A stretch of 64,000 bases of DNA from Duganella sp. (lineage in GTDB: Bacteria > Pseudomonadota > Gammaproteobacteria > Burkholderiales > Burkholderiaceae_D): NCBI GenBank assembly GCA_026225475.1, contig JAMFSU010000094.1, forward strand, positions 1 through 64,000. Direction: 5' to 3'. A program made the position numbers and the translations under genes. Shown piece by piece: positions 37,403-46,221 of the stretch. Below the pieces are notes generated by a model that was not told where the DNA came from, did not search any database, and was given only the letters and a program-made list of their open reading frames with translations. Position 1 is the first letter of the stretch. Each line of letters begins with the position of its first letter.

Positions 37403-39719
37403 GACGCCGTCGGCGTCATCGTCCATGTTGAGTTGCTTGCGTCGGCTGGCGGTGTGGTGCAGTCTTGCCTTGTCAGTCACACTGGCGCAAGCGCAGGCAC
37501 CCGCGCCGACACCCGCAGCAGCGTCCACCAATGCAACTGCCAACACGGCCAAGGATGCGTCGGTGCACAGTATTCCATTGTCCAATCTGAGCAGCCGGGT
37601 CGGTCCGATACGCCTGACGCGCACCGATGGCATGGCCTCGCTCAGTATTGCCGCGGCGCGCCGCGAAACCATCAAGTCTGCCGTGCTGCATCTGGTGACG
37701 ACCAATTCCATCGCGCTCAAGGAGCGTTCGCAATTGGTGGTGCGGCTCAACAACCATACCGTGGCGCAATTGCAATTGTCGGCGCGGCAACCCGAAATCA
37801 CGGCCGACATCCGCTTGCCGGCAGAGCTGTTGCAAGCCGGTTATAACCAGTTGACCTTCCGGGTCGCTCAGCATAGCCAGGACGTCGAGTGCGAAGACCC
37901 GAATGCGCCGGAACTGTGGACCGAGATCGATACCACTGCTTCGGTGCTGCGCCTGCAAACCGAATTAAAACCACTGGCGCCAAATTTGTCGGATCTCAAT
38001 GATCTGTTCGATCCCAAGCTGCAAGTGGCGCAAAAAATCAATATCGTCACCGCGGGTCATCCTGGCAGCGATGCCGTCTTGAGCGCTGGCGGCATGCTGG
38101 CGCAGGGCATCGGCGTCAAATACCGTTATCTGATGCCAACCATTCGCCAGCTCGACGCGCAAGCCGCATCGGGCGGCAATGGCAGCGGCAGTGCCGCACC
38201 AGGATTGGCGTCGGCGGCGCTGACGGGGGCCGACAATCTGCTGGTGGGAACCGCAGATGCGCTCAAACCTTATCTGGACAGCAAGGTGATTGCGCAGATC
38301 AAGGGCGGTTTCCTGGCGGTCTATCCGATGCCGGACGGTCAGCATTTTTTGATGGTGGTATCGGGCCGCGATGACAAGGAAGTGCAGCGCGCCGCCGAAA
38401 CCTTTGCCTGGCAGCGTCTGGATTTGCCAGCGCAAGCGCAGTGGAATATCAGTAATTTCACCGCACCGGCGATGCCCAACTACCTGCCGCAAGCCAATAT
38501 CGCTGCGCGGGGCATGTATAACTTCAAGCAGCTCGGTTTCAATACGGCAGCCTTCAGTAGCAATTCGCCGGCAGAGATCAATATCAACCTGCCGCCCGAT
38601 GTTTATGCGCAGGAAGATGCGCAGATGGAATTTCACCTGAATTTTTCGCAAGGTGCGAAAGTCAATTCGGAAATCATAGTCAACTTGTATCTGAACGACG
38701 TGTTTCAGCGTTCGGTCACGATCGAGGAACGCCAGGGTGGCTACTACGAGAACTATCGCCTGAGCCTGCCATTGCGCAACTTCCGTCCGGGCGCTAACGT
38801 GCTCTCGTTTAGGCCTGCAGTGATGCCGCAAAACATCTGTGCGCAGACCGGGCCCTTGTTGATGACACTGTTCGATGACTCGTCGGTGAAGGTGCCTTAT
38901 ATCTACCATTTCGCCCAGTTGCCGGACCTGGCGCGTTTTTCCAGCAATGCCTTTCCGTATGTCTCGCAAAGCGACGGCAGCAATCTGAGCTTGCTGGTGG
39001 CCGACAAGGATAGTGCCACCATTGGCGCTGCCTGGACCTTGCTTGGCAAACTGGCGCAAAAGCAAACGGTGCCGTTGCGCGCAGCGCAGATCACGTTTGG
39101 CGCGCCGGCATCACAACGCAATGTCATGGTGGTGGGCAATGTCGCTACGCTGCCGCACGATTTGCTGGTTGATGCGCCATGGAAGCTAGATGGCAATCTG
39201 TCGTTCATCAATGCGTCGATTCCAATGGCGAGTCCATCCAAGGAATCGGGCTGGTTCCAGCAACAATTCCAGACGCTGGCCGGTACCAATCGCAGCAATG
39301 CCGAAGCCGATTACCTGAACACGGTAGTCAGTGGCGACGCACGGCTAGCCAGCCAGTTGTTGGTGATGCAGTTCCGTTCGAGCAAGCTCGATGGTGTCAC
39401 CACGACCGTGTTTGCCTCGGCCAATCCGGCGCAATTGCAAGACGGCATCAGCCAATTGGTGGCCCCGGCTTACTGGAACAATCTGGCCGGTGATGTCTCG
39501 CTGCTGAGCTTGGGCAAGACCGACGTTGCCACCCAACGTATCGGCGCTACCTATGCCGAAGGCAAGATCGGCAAGACCGAATACCTCGGCTATATTGGTT
39601 CCAAGTATCCATGGACCTTTTATGGCGTGACGGTGATCGCGCTGGCGATTCTGGCCTTGTTGTGCTTGCGCTTGCTGCGTGGCATCCTGCGCCGTCGTCG
39701 TAATATCGACGGCATCTGA
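37383..39719 (+). CDS. bcsB: Cellulose synthase regulatory/periplasmic subunit BcsB
   Basis: A 778-residue periplasmic partner of BcsA. A signal sequence (about 1-38, ending AQAQA) leads a large periplasmic part with alternating carbohydrate-binding-like and flavodoxin-like folds. A single C-terminal membrane anchor (about 748-770: FYGVTVIALAILALLCL) packs against BcsA. The start follows AAAAGGAT and lies 20 bases inside bcsA, so the two are coupled. Confidence 0.93.
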   Translation: MNPLSRKTPSASSSMLSCLRRLAVWCSLALSVTLAQAQAPAPTPAAASTNATANTAKDASVHSIPLSNLSSRVGPIRLTRTDGMASLSIAAARRETIKSAVLHLVTTNSIALKERSQLVVRLNNHTVAQLQLSARQPEITADIRLPAELLQAGYNQLTFRVAQHSQDVECEDPNAPELWTEIDTTASVLRLQTELKPLAPNLSDLNDLFDPKLQVAQKINIVTAGHPGSDAVLSAGGMLAQGIGVKYRYLMPTIRQLDAQAASGGNGSGSAAPGLASAALTGADNLLVGTADALKPYLDSKVIAQIKGGFLAVYPMPDGQHFLMVVSGRDDKEVQRAAETFAWQRLDLPAQAQWNISNFTAPAMPNYLPQANIAARGMYNFKQLGFNTAAFSSNSPAEININLPPDVYAQEDAQMEFHLNFSQGAKVNSEIIVNLYLNDVFQRSVTIEERQGGYYENYRLSLPLRNFRPGANVLSFRPAVMPQNICAQTGPLLMTLFDDSSVKVPYIYHFAQLPDLARFSSNAFPYVSQSDGSNLSLLVADKDSATIGAAWTLLGKLAQKQTVPLRAAQITFGAPASQRNVMVVGNVATLPHDLLVDAPWKLDGNLSFINASIPMASPSKESGWFQQQFQTLAGTNRSNAEADYLNTVVSGDARLASQLLVMQFRSSKLDGVTTTVFASANPAQLQDGISQLVAPAYWNNLAGDVSLLSLGKTDVATQRIGATYAEGKIGKTEYLGYIGSKYPWTFYGVTVIALAILALLCLRLLRGILRRRRNIDGI

Positions 39720-39724
39720 CCGGC

Positions 39725-42532
39725 ATGTTGATGATGCGTTCATGGCGTACCCGAGCAATGCCGGCGTCCATTTCGCTGGCGCTGCTGGGAATCAGTGTCG
39801 GTGCTACTGTGCCATTGGCTGCTGTGGCGGCATCGCTGACGCTGGCGCAAGGTAATCTCAGCAACGTGCAGCGGCAGTCGCAAGAGATCGGGCTGCAACG
39901 CAGCGATGATGTTGCCAAGGTAGAGCAGCGCGGCAATGGCGCGGTCCAGCGTAGCGAGCAAAAAGGCTTGCAGCAGGATTTGCAACAACGCGCGCGCGCC
40001 GCTGTGGCGGCGGCGATGGCAACGCGCCGGCAAGTGCAGCAATCCTTGCAACGTGATGCCAAGGAGCCGGTGCAGCTTGCCCAGCCAGACCAAAACAATG
40101 GCGTCGACGACAGTGCCTTGTGGAATTTGCTGCGCGCTAAACGCTTGACGCAGTTCGATCAAAATCTGGCGGCATTGCGCCGTCGTTATCCGGACTGGAC
40201 TGCGGCCGCCGAAATGCTGACGGAGCGCAGCCGCCAGCAGCAAGAGATCGACATCGATACGGCCCTGGCACGTGCCCACGCGGACCAAGTGGCCCAGGTC
40301 GTGGCACAGTATCCGGCACAGTTTTCCTGTGCTCGGATCGACCGCCTGTGGCGTGCCGCCGAGATTCTGGCCAAGGCTGAACAACCGGACGAAGCCATGG
40401 CCTTGTATCGCCAGGTTTTTCCTGATTGCAGCCCGGCCGCCAATCGCATTGCCACGCTCTACATGGTGCAGCAGAACATCGGTGCCGATAGCGATGGCAT
40501 GAATGCGCTGGTCGCGCTGGAAGCGCAGAGCGGACAGCGTGATGCCGATAGCCAAGCCAAGTTTGTGCGTCTGCGCTATGACCGCGATCTGACGCGTCTG
40601 GCAGCACTGACACCAACCAGTGAGGATGCGCTGCAACTGGCGCAGCAGCTGGCACCGGTCATCGAAACCTATCGTGATGGCGCCGCCGCCACTTTGAGTG
40701 GATGGATCATGCTGGCGCATCAGCTTGACGATGCCGCGCAAAGCTGGTTTGTCCGCGGACAAGAGTGGGCACCTAGCAAGCCAGATGCGTCGCTGGGTTT
40801 GTTGCAACTGCGCCTGGATCGGCAAGACCTCGATGGCGCCGAGGCACTGTTGCAGTTGCCGCTGGTGGCGGCCGATCCGCGTGCGCAGCCGCAGCGGGCG
40901 CGCTTGAGTCTGTTGCGTGCCGATGACTTGAACCAGCACAAGGATTACGCGGCCAGCTTGCGCGAACTCGATCAGGCCGAGCGCTTCGGTGCTACGCCTG
41001 AGCAGACGATCCAATTGCGCGGCTGGAATCTGTACGGCAGCGGACGTTACGAACAGGCTGCGGCGATGTTCGCAACGCAGTATCGACGTCGGCATGACGC
41101 CGCCAGCGCCGAAGGCTGGGCTCTCAGTGAAAATGCGCGCGGCCGTTTGCCAGAGTTGAGCGGCAATGACGAAGCGCAGCATTCGCCGTTGCAGGATTAC
41201 GTCACCGCCTTGCAGAGCCAGCAACTGTATTACCGCAAACAATTCATCGAGGCCTATGCGTTGCAGCAACGCACCGAGCAGAACCTGCGGCAATTGGCCA
41301 GCAGCGACCCGGTGCAAGATAGTGTCGTCAAAAAGAGTGTGCAAACCTATTTGCCGGACAACCTGAACGGCATCGACGCGGCCTCGATCAGCAGCGGCTT
41401 TACCTATTCCAATCATGCCGGCAGCAGCGGCCAGGGTCATCTGGCAACCTTGGCACCAGCGGTGCGCGCGGAATGGTTCGATGGCACGCGTCAATACAAT
41501 CTGCGTTATCGCAGCTTGATGCTTGATGCCGGTACCGTCGGGGTATCGCCGGTCGCCAGTGTGATCGGTGTGCCGGCAAGTTCCCAGGCGTCGGGCAAGG
41601 GCAATGCCCAGGAATTGTGGTTCGCCATCGACGATAGTCTGTGGCTCACCAGCATGGGCCGCTTGGGCTGGCAGACTTCGCTAGGTGCCACCGATGGCGG
41701 CGCTGGCGGCAGCGATCTCTATGGTCAGTTGAGTGTCGGCCAGCAAACGGCATGGGGTAGCTGGTCGGTCTATGGCGGCAGCAATCCGGTGCGCGATTCG
41801 CTGTTGTCGTGGCGCGGCATGTGGTTGGCTGGCAGCGATCAGGTTTGGGGCGATGTGCGCCGCAATACAGTGGGGGCGCGCAGTCTGTGGCAGCTCAGCG
41901 AGGACTGGAGCGTGTCGGCCAACGGCGAGATAGCACAACTGGGCGGCCAGAACGTGGCCGGTAACCATGCGCTCGCGTTGGATTTGGGTGTGGGCTACAA
42001 CCTCAAACCAGCGGGCTTCGATTATCTCAACGTGGGTCCGGCGCTGCACTATCTGCATTACGACAACAACCAGAACCAGTATGACTGGGGACTGGGCGGC
42101 TACTACAGCCCGCAGCGTTCGGTCAGTGTGGGTCTGGCCTCGCAGTTTCTGACGCTGGAAGGGCGTACGCGGCAATGGTCGGGTAATCTGGAATTGGGCT
42201 GGAACAGCGCATCCGAATCCGCTGCCGCCTGTTTGCCGTCGGCCTTGCCGGCAGCGTATGCCGCAGTCAATCGCAGCAGCGTCAATTGCGGCTACAGCGG
42301 TAGCAGCAACAGCGGCATTTATACCCATGTGCAATTGGGACTGGTACAGCGTCTTGGCACGCGCTGGCAACTGGGCGTGCTGGGTGACGTCAATGTCACA
42401 CCGGGGCGTGACCGGCAATATGCGGCGATGCTGTTCCTGCGCTATTTCTTTGCTGACCGGGATGCCGTATTGAGTCGCGATCTACCAAAAAATACCCGTG
42501 ATTTTTATGGGCAACTGGACGACGGACGCTGA
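39725..42532 (+). CDS. bcsC: Cellulose export protein BcsC (TPR plus outer-membrane barrel)
   Basis: A 935-residue protein. After a signal peptide (about 1-37) and an Ala/Gln-rich coiled region, TPR-like helical repeats run to about 520. The BcsC C-terminal barrel (about 560-935) begins near ISSGFTYSNHAGSSGQG and ends with LFLRYFFADR and a short tail. It forms the outer-membrane exit for cellulose. It is shorter than enterobacterial BcsC (around 1150 residues), with fewer TPRs. It starts five bases after bcsB and its stop overlaps the bcsZ ATG. Confidence 0.9.
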   Translation: MLMMRSWRTRAMPASISLALLGISVGATVPLAAVAASLTLAQGNLSNVQRQSQEIGLQRSDDVAKVEQRGNGAVQRSEQKGLQQDLQQRARAAVAAAMATRRQVQQSLQRDAKEPVQLAQPDQNNGVDDSALWNLLRAKRLTQFDQNLAALRRRYPDWTAAAEMLTERSRQQQEIDIDTALARAHADQVAQVVAQYPAQFSCARIDRLWRAAEILAKAEQPDEAMALYRQVFPDCSPAANRIATLYMVQQNIGADSDGMNALVALEAQSGQRDADSQAKFVRLRYDRDLTRLAALTPTSEDALQLAQQLAPVIETYRDGAAATLSGWIMLAHQLDDAAQSWFVRGQEWAPSKPDASLGLLQLRLDRQDLDGAEALLQLPLVAADPRAQPQRARLSLLRADDLNQHKDYAASLRELDQAERFGATPEQTIQLRGWNLYGSGRYEQAAAMFATQYRRRHDAASAEGWALSENARGRLPELSGNDEAQHSPLQDYVTALQSQQLYYRKQFIEAYALQQRTEQNLRQLASSDPVQDSVVKKSVQTYLPDNLNGIDAASISSGFTYSNHAGSSGQGHLATLAPAVRAEWFDGTRQYNLRYRSLMLDAGTVGVSPVASVIGVPASSQASGKGNAQELWFAIDDSLWLTSMGRLGWQTSLGATDGGAGGSDLYGQLSVGQQTAWGSWSVYGGSNPVRDSLLSWRGMWLAGSDQVWGDVRRNTVGARSLWQLSEDWSVSANGEIAQLGGQNVAGNHALALDLGVGYNLKPAGFDYLNVGPALHYLHYDNNQNQYDWGLGGYYSPQRSVSVGLASQFLTLEGRTRQWSGNLELGWNSASESAAACLPSALPAAYAAVNRSSVNCGYSGSSNSGIYTHVQLGLVQRLGTRWQLGVLGDVNVTPGRDRQYAAMLFLRYFFADRDAVLSRDLPKNTRDFYGQLDDGR

Positions 42533-43686
42533 TGATGGCAATGGCGAAACGCAGTTTTCTGATGGCAACCGCCGCGGCTGGCTTGGTTTGCGCGACCTCT
42601 GGCGTATGGGCGCAATCGTGCAAGGCGTCCGCCTGGCCGCAGTGGGTGCAGTTTGCGCGACGCCATATCCAACCGGATGGCCGTGTCGTCGATTTTTCGG
42701 TCGCCAATCAGCAGAGCACTTCGGAGGGACAGTCTTACGCCATGTTCTTTGCACTGGTGGCGAATGACCGTGAACGCTTCGCCAGCCTGTGGCGCTGGAG
42801 TCGCGATAATCTTGGGGCCGGTGGCCCGGCGCTACCCGCCTGGCAATGGGGGCGGCGCGATAATGGCAGCTATGGGGTGCTCGATCCCAACTCTGCCTCT
42901 GACGCCGATCTGTGGATAGCGTATGCCTTGCTGGAAGCCGCACGTTTGTGGCGCCTGCCGGCTTATCAGCAAGCGGCAATGGCCTTGCTGGCGCAGGTCA
43001 AAGACAAGGAAGTGGTGGACTTGCCCAAGCTGGGGCCGATGTTGTTGCCCGGTGCGGTCGGTTTTGTGCAGGCCGACAAATGGCGGCTCAATCTCAGCTA
43101 TCTGCCGTTGCCGTTGCTGCGCAAGCTGGCACGCGTTGATGGCAACGGTCCATGGCTGGCGATGATCGCCAGCACGCAGCAGTTGCTGCGGCAATCCTCG
43201 CCGCAGGGTTTCGCTCCGGATTGGCTCGGCTATGACGCGCGCGTTGGCGCCAGCGTGGATGAGCCGACCAAGGGCATCGGCAGCTATGACGCGATTCGCG
43301 TGTATTTATGGGCCGGCGTGACCGATGAAGGCGATCCCTTGGCGCAAACCTGGCGTAATCATGTCGCCGGTATGCTGGGATATCTGAATGCGCATGGTGT
43401 ACCGCCCGAGCACGTCGATACGGTGAGCGGAGCTGCCACGACAACACCGGCGACGCCAGGGCCATGGGGATTTTCTGCGGCCTTGTTGCCTTACCTGAAA
43501 GCAGCAGGGCAGGACAGCCTGCTGGCAGGTCAGTTACGGCTGGTACAGGAGCAGGCCAGCAAGAGCACCGAACCGGGCTATTACAACAGCGTGCTGAGCT
43601 TGTTCGGCTGGGGCTGGTTGCAGGGGCAATATCGTTTTGCTGCCGATGGCGATCTGCAACCGGCATGGCAGCCCTGCACCAAATGA
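42532..43686 (+). CDS. bcsZ: Periplasmic endo-1,4-beta-glucanase BcsZ (GH8)
   Basis: A 384-residue family 8 glycoside hydrolase. The signal peptide is about 1-28 (VWAQS). The general-acid Glu lies in SEGQSYAMFFAL and the conserved Asp in GSYDAIRVYLWAG. It trims nascent cellulose and is needed for normal export. Here it follows bcsC, whereas many operons place it between bcsB and bcsC. No bcsQ, bcsE, bcsG or bcsD is seen in the window. Confidence 0.93.
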   Translation: MMAMAKRSFLMATAAAGLVCATSGVWAQSCKASAWPQWVQFARRHIQPDGRVVDFSVANQQSTSEGQSYAMFFALVANDRERFASLWRWSRDNLGAGGPALPAWQWGRRDNGSYGVLDPNSASDADLWIAYALLEAARLWRLPAYQQAAMALLAQVKDKEVVDLPKLGPMLLPGAVGFVQADKWRLNLSYLPLPLLRKLARVDGNGPWLAMIASTQQLLRQSSPQGFAPDWLGYDARVGASVDEPTKGIGSYDAIRVYLWAGVTDEGDPLAQTWRNHVAGMLGYLNAHGVPPEHVDTVSGAATTTPATPGPWGFSAALLPYLKAAGQDSLLAGQLRLVQEQASKSTEPGYYNSVLSLFGWGWLQGQYRFAADGDLQPAWQPCTK

Positions 43687-43711
43687 ATCAGCCGCCCACG
43701 GGCGGCTGATT
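43686..43711. terminator. Hairpin between the convergent bcsZ and MFS genes
   Basis: AATCAGCCGCCC and its exact complement form a 12-bp stem with a very short loop, starting at the last base of the bcsZ stop codon. There is no T-run on either side. A bidirectional transcription-ending or mRNA-protecting structure is likely. Confidence 0.55.
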
Positions 43712-43735
43712 GACTGGGGCGACAACTCAGGTGAA

Positions 43736-45055
43736 TCAGCTCTCGGCTGGTTCGCGGAAGTAAATCCGCTTTGGCAATGCCCACAACAGCAAGGCTGCGC
43801 CGAGCAAACATTCCAGCGCCACTACGTACAGACCGATTGACGCACTACCGGTGATGTCACGAATCTTGCCGACCATATAAGGCGTGATAATGCCGCCCAA
43901 TTGACCGACCGAATTGATCAAGGCAATCCCGCCGGCTGCCGCAGCACCGCTCAATACGCGCGGTGGCAGAATCCAGAACAGGCCGATGCCGGCGATGATG
44001 CCGGTGGCTGCAAACGACAGCCCCACGACCAGTACCAGTGTGTTGTTGCCGAAATAGGCGCTGACGGCATAACCGACGGCACCCGCCAGCGCACAACCGG
44101 CCAGATGCCAGCGTCGTTCGCCGGTACGGTCAGAGCTGCGACCGATCAACACCATGCCAATGGCAGCGCACAGGTAGGGGATCACCGTGATCAAACCGAT
44201 GATAAAGGTATCGTCGGTACCGGCAGTCTTGATCAATTGTGGCATCCAGAACACCAGGCCATAAATACCCGATGCCAGCACCAGATAGATTAGCGACATG
44301 GTGATGGTCGACGGTTGTCGCAGTGCTTCGCGGAAGGAATGCACGGCTTGGCTTTTGGGTTCTTCTGCCAGGCGCGCCAACAGCAATTTCTTTTCATCGT
44401 CACGCAACCAGCGTGCATCGGTGATGTTGTTGTCGATGACAATCCAGCAAATCACGCCGAGCACAATCGATGGAATGCCTTCCAGCAAAAACAGCCATTG
44501 CCAGCCATGCAAGGAACTCACGCCATGTGCGTACTTCATGATGCCGCCCGAGATCGGGCCACCGATCATGCCACACACGGCGATGGCCGCCATGAACAGC
44601 GAATTGATGCGGCCGCGTCGTTGTGACGGGAACCACTTGGTGAAGAAATACAGCGCGCCCGGCACGAAACCGGCTTCCAGACTACCGATCAAGAAACGCA
44701 GGATATAGAAGCTGGTTTCATTGGTGACAAACATCATCGCCGCCGAGGCAATGCCCCAGGTAATCATGATGCGGGCGATCCAGCGTTTGGGGCCGACTTT
44801 GTGCAAGATCATGTTGCTGGGAATCTCGAACAGGAAGTAGCCAACGAAGAAAATACTCGCGCCCAGCCCGTACACGGCATCGGAAAAACCCAAATCGCTT
44901 TGCATCTGCAATTTGGCGAAGCTGATGTTGACGCGGTCGAGATACGCGAACACAAAACAGATCATCAATAACGGTACGAAACGCAGCGTGATGCGGCGGT
45001 ACAACTGGGATTCCTGAATATCCTGCGCACTGGCTGGATAGGGAATGACTGCCAT
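43736..45055 (-). CDS. MFS transporter, anion:cation symporter (ACS) family
   Basis: A 439-residue, 12-helix major-facilitator protein of the ACS type that imports sugar acids and other organic anions. Recognisable parts are YLDRVNISFAKLQM in TM1, FEIPSNMILHKVGPKRWIARIMITWG around TM3, and GSLEAGFVPGALYFFTKWFP. The start follows GGAG; a longer frame adds 66 non-hydrophobic residues of poor coding quality. Downstream of an SDR and an FAH-family gene, it probably imports the sugar acid they degrade. Confidence 0.9.
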   Translation of the reverse strand: MAVIPYPASAQDIQESQLYRRITLRFVPLLMICFVFAYLDRVNISFAKLQMQSDLGFSDAVYGLGASIFFVGYFLFEIPSNMILHKVGPKRWIARIMITWGIASAAMMFVTNETSFYILRFLIGSLEAGFVPGALYFFTKWFPSQRRGRINSLFMAAIAVCGMIGGPISGGIMKYAHGVSSLHGWQWLFLLEGIPSIVLGVICWIVIDNNITDARWLRDDEKKLLLARLAEEPKSQAVHSFREALRQPSTITMSLIYLVLASGIYGLVFWMPQLIKTAGTDDTFIIGLITVIPYLCAAIGMVLIGRSSDRTGERRWHLAGCALAGAVGYAVSAYFGNNTLVLVVGLSFAATGIIAGIGLFWILPPRVLSGAAAAGGIALINSVGQLGGIITPYMVGKIRDITGSASIGLYVVALECLLGAALLLWALPKRIYFREPAES

Positions 45056-45161
45056 GAATGTCTCCTTGAAGATTTTATAGGTCGCAAGCCTGCCGCTGGC
45101 ATTGCTTGTGGCAATGCCGGTTGGGCGGCTGAACTGTTTTTTTATTACGGGTGGCAAATTG

Positions 45162-45196
45162 ACAGCGCTAGCACAGGATGACTGCGCTAGCGCTGT
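45162..45196. repeat. 11-bp inverted repeat between SDR and MFS genes
   Basis: ACAGCGCTAGC and its complement are separated by 13 bases. It lies in the 198-base gap inside the putative operon. It could be a hairpin limiting read-through into the transporter gene, or an operator. Confidence 0.5.
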
Positions 45197-45253
45197 TATC
45201 GCTCTATTTTTGGATGAATCACGCGCGTCAATGCAAGTGGCGCGCCAGCGCAC

Positions 45254-46006
45254 TTAATAGGTTGCGCGACCGCCGGACAGGTCGAATACCGAGGCCGTGG
45301 TGAAGGAATTTTCTTCCGATACCAGCCAGGTCACCATGGCGGCAATTTCTTCCACCTTGACGAAGCGTCCGCGCGGGATCTTCGACAACATGTAATCAAT
45401 ATGCGCCTGGCTGCATTGTTCCAGGATGCGGGTTTGCGCCGCTGCTGGTGTGATCGCATTGACGGCGATGTTCTTGGTTGCAGTTTCCTTGCCGAGGCTC
45501 TTGGTGAGTGCGATCAGACCAGCTTTGGCGGCGCTGTAGGCCGATGCAGTCGGATTGCCTTCTTTACCAGCGATGGAGGCGATGTTGACGATGCGACCGT
45601 AGTTTTGCGCAATCATGCGCTGTACCACTACCTGGTTGACATAGAACGCGCCATTGAGGTCGATGTCGATAACGCGGCGCCATTCTTCAGGCGAGTAGTC
45701 AGCGACCGGGGCATTCTGGCCAGCGATGCCGGCGCTGTGCACCAGCACATCAATCGATTGTGTGACTTTTTCGGTGGCTTCGATGGCGCGTTGCACGGCA
45801 GCCTGATCGGCGATATTGACGACTACTGTTTCCACATTGCCGAGTGATTCCAGCTTGCTGCGTGCTTCCTGCAGCAGTTTTTCATCGAGATCCCACAACA
45901 CCACCTTGGCCTTGCCTTGCAGCAGGCGTTCGGCGATAGCAAAACCAATACCTTGTGCACCGCCTGTGATGATCGCGCTGCGACCTTGAAAATCGTAGTG
46001 ATTCAT
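45254..46006 (-). CDS. Short-chain dehydrogenase, probable 2-keto-3-deoxy-sugar-acid dehydrogenase
   Basis: A 250-residue SDR with TGGAQGIG (cofactor loop), the HSAGIAG variant of NAG, Ser in NIASIAG, and YSAAK catalytic motif; the end DLSGGRATY is typical. Between an FAH-family hydrolase and an ACS transporter it fits the NAD-dependent dehydrogenase that oxidises 2-keto-3-deoxy-L-fuconate or -rhamnonate to the 2,4-diketo acid. That substrate is inferred from context; generic SDR annotation is the fallback. Confidence 0.85.
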   Translation of the reverse strand: MNHYDFQGRSAIITGGAQGIGFAIAERLLQGKAKVVLWDLDEKLLQEARSKLESLGNVETVVVNIADQAAVQRAIEATEKVTQSIDVLVHSAGIAGQNAPVADYSPEEWRRVIDIDLNGAFYVNQVVVQRMIAQNYGRIVNIASIAGKEGNPTASAYSAAKAGLIALTKSLGKETATKNIAVNAITPAAAQTRILEQCSQAHIDYMLSKIPRGRFVKVEEIAAMVTWLVSEENSFTTASVFDLSGGRATY

Positions 46007-46031
46007 AGTGACTCCATTCTCCGTTTTTTAA

Positions 46032-46097
46032 GAGGCTGTTTCAAAATGCGCATGGCGTTGTTGCCGTACCTGGCGCTACGCATTTTGAAACAGCCTC
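46032..46097. repeat. 66-bp element with perfect 19-bp terminal inverted repeats
   Basis: GAGGCTGTTTCAAAATGCG and its exact complement lie at the two ends of a 66-bp segment. The sequence resembles ends of insertion elements, and the outside bases on both flanks include AA. It could be a miniature transposable element remnant or a strong hairpin between the hydrolase and dehydrogenase genes. No transposase is present. The remaining gap up to the hydrolase stop has no gene. Confidence 0.6.
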
Positions 46098-46221
46098 AAT
46101 GTATTTCCGCTGGGGTCCTGCCATCGAGGGCAGTGTTTTTTTATGGTTGCTCGAACCTGACAAGCGCAGGCGAGCGGTACAACTGGCCAGCCGGATCAAA
46201 CCGGCCGGCAGGGTAGAACAA

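Noticed and set aside
39740..41494. Long minus-strand frame opposite bcsC (584 codons)
   Set aside because: Shadow of bcsC. No recognisable domain, low-complexity Arg/Gln/Leu composition, and no ribosome-binding site.
46180..46216. GC-rich imperfect hairpin just after the FAH-family stop codon
   Set aside because: The stem needs a bulge and no T-run follows on the minus strand, so I did not call it a terminator.
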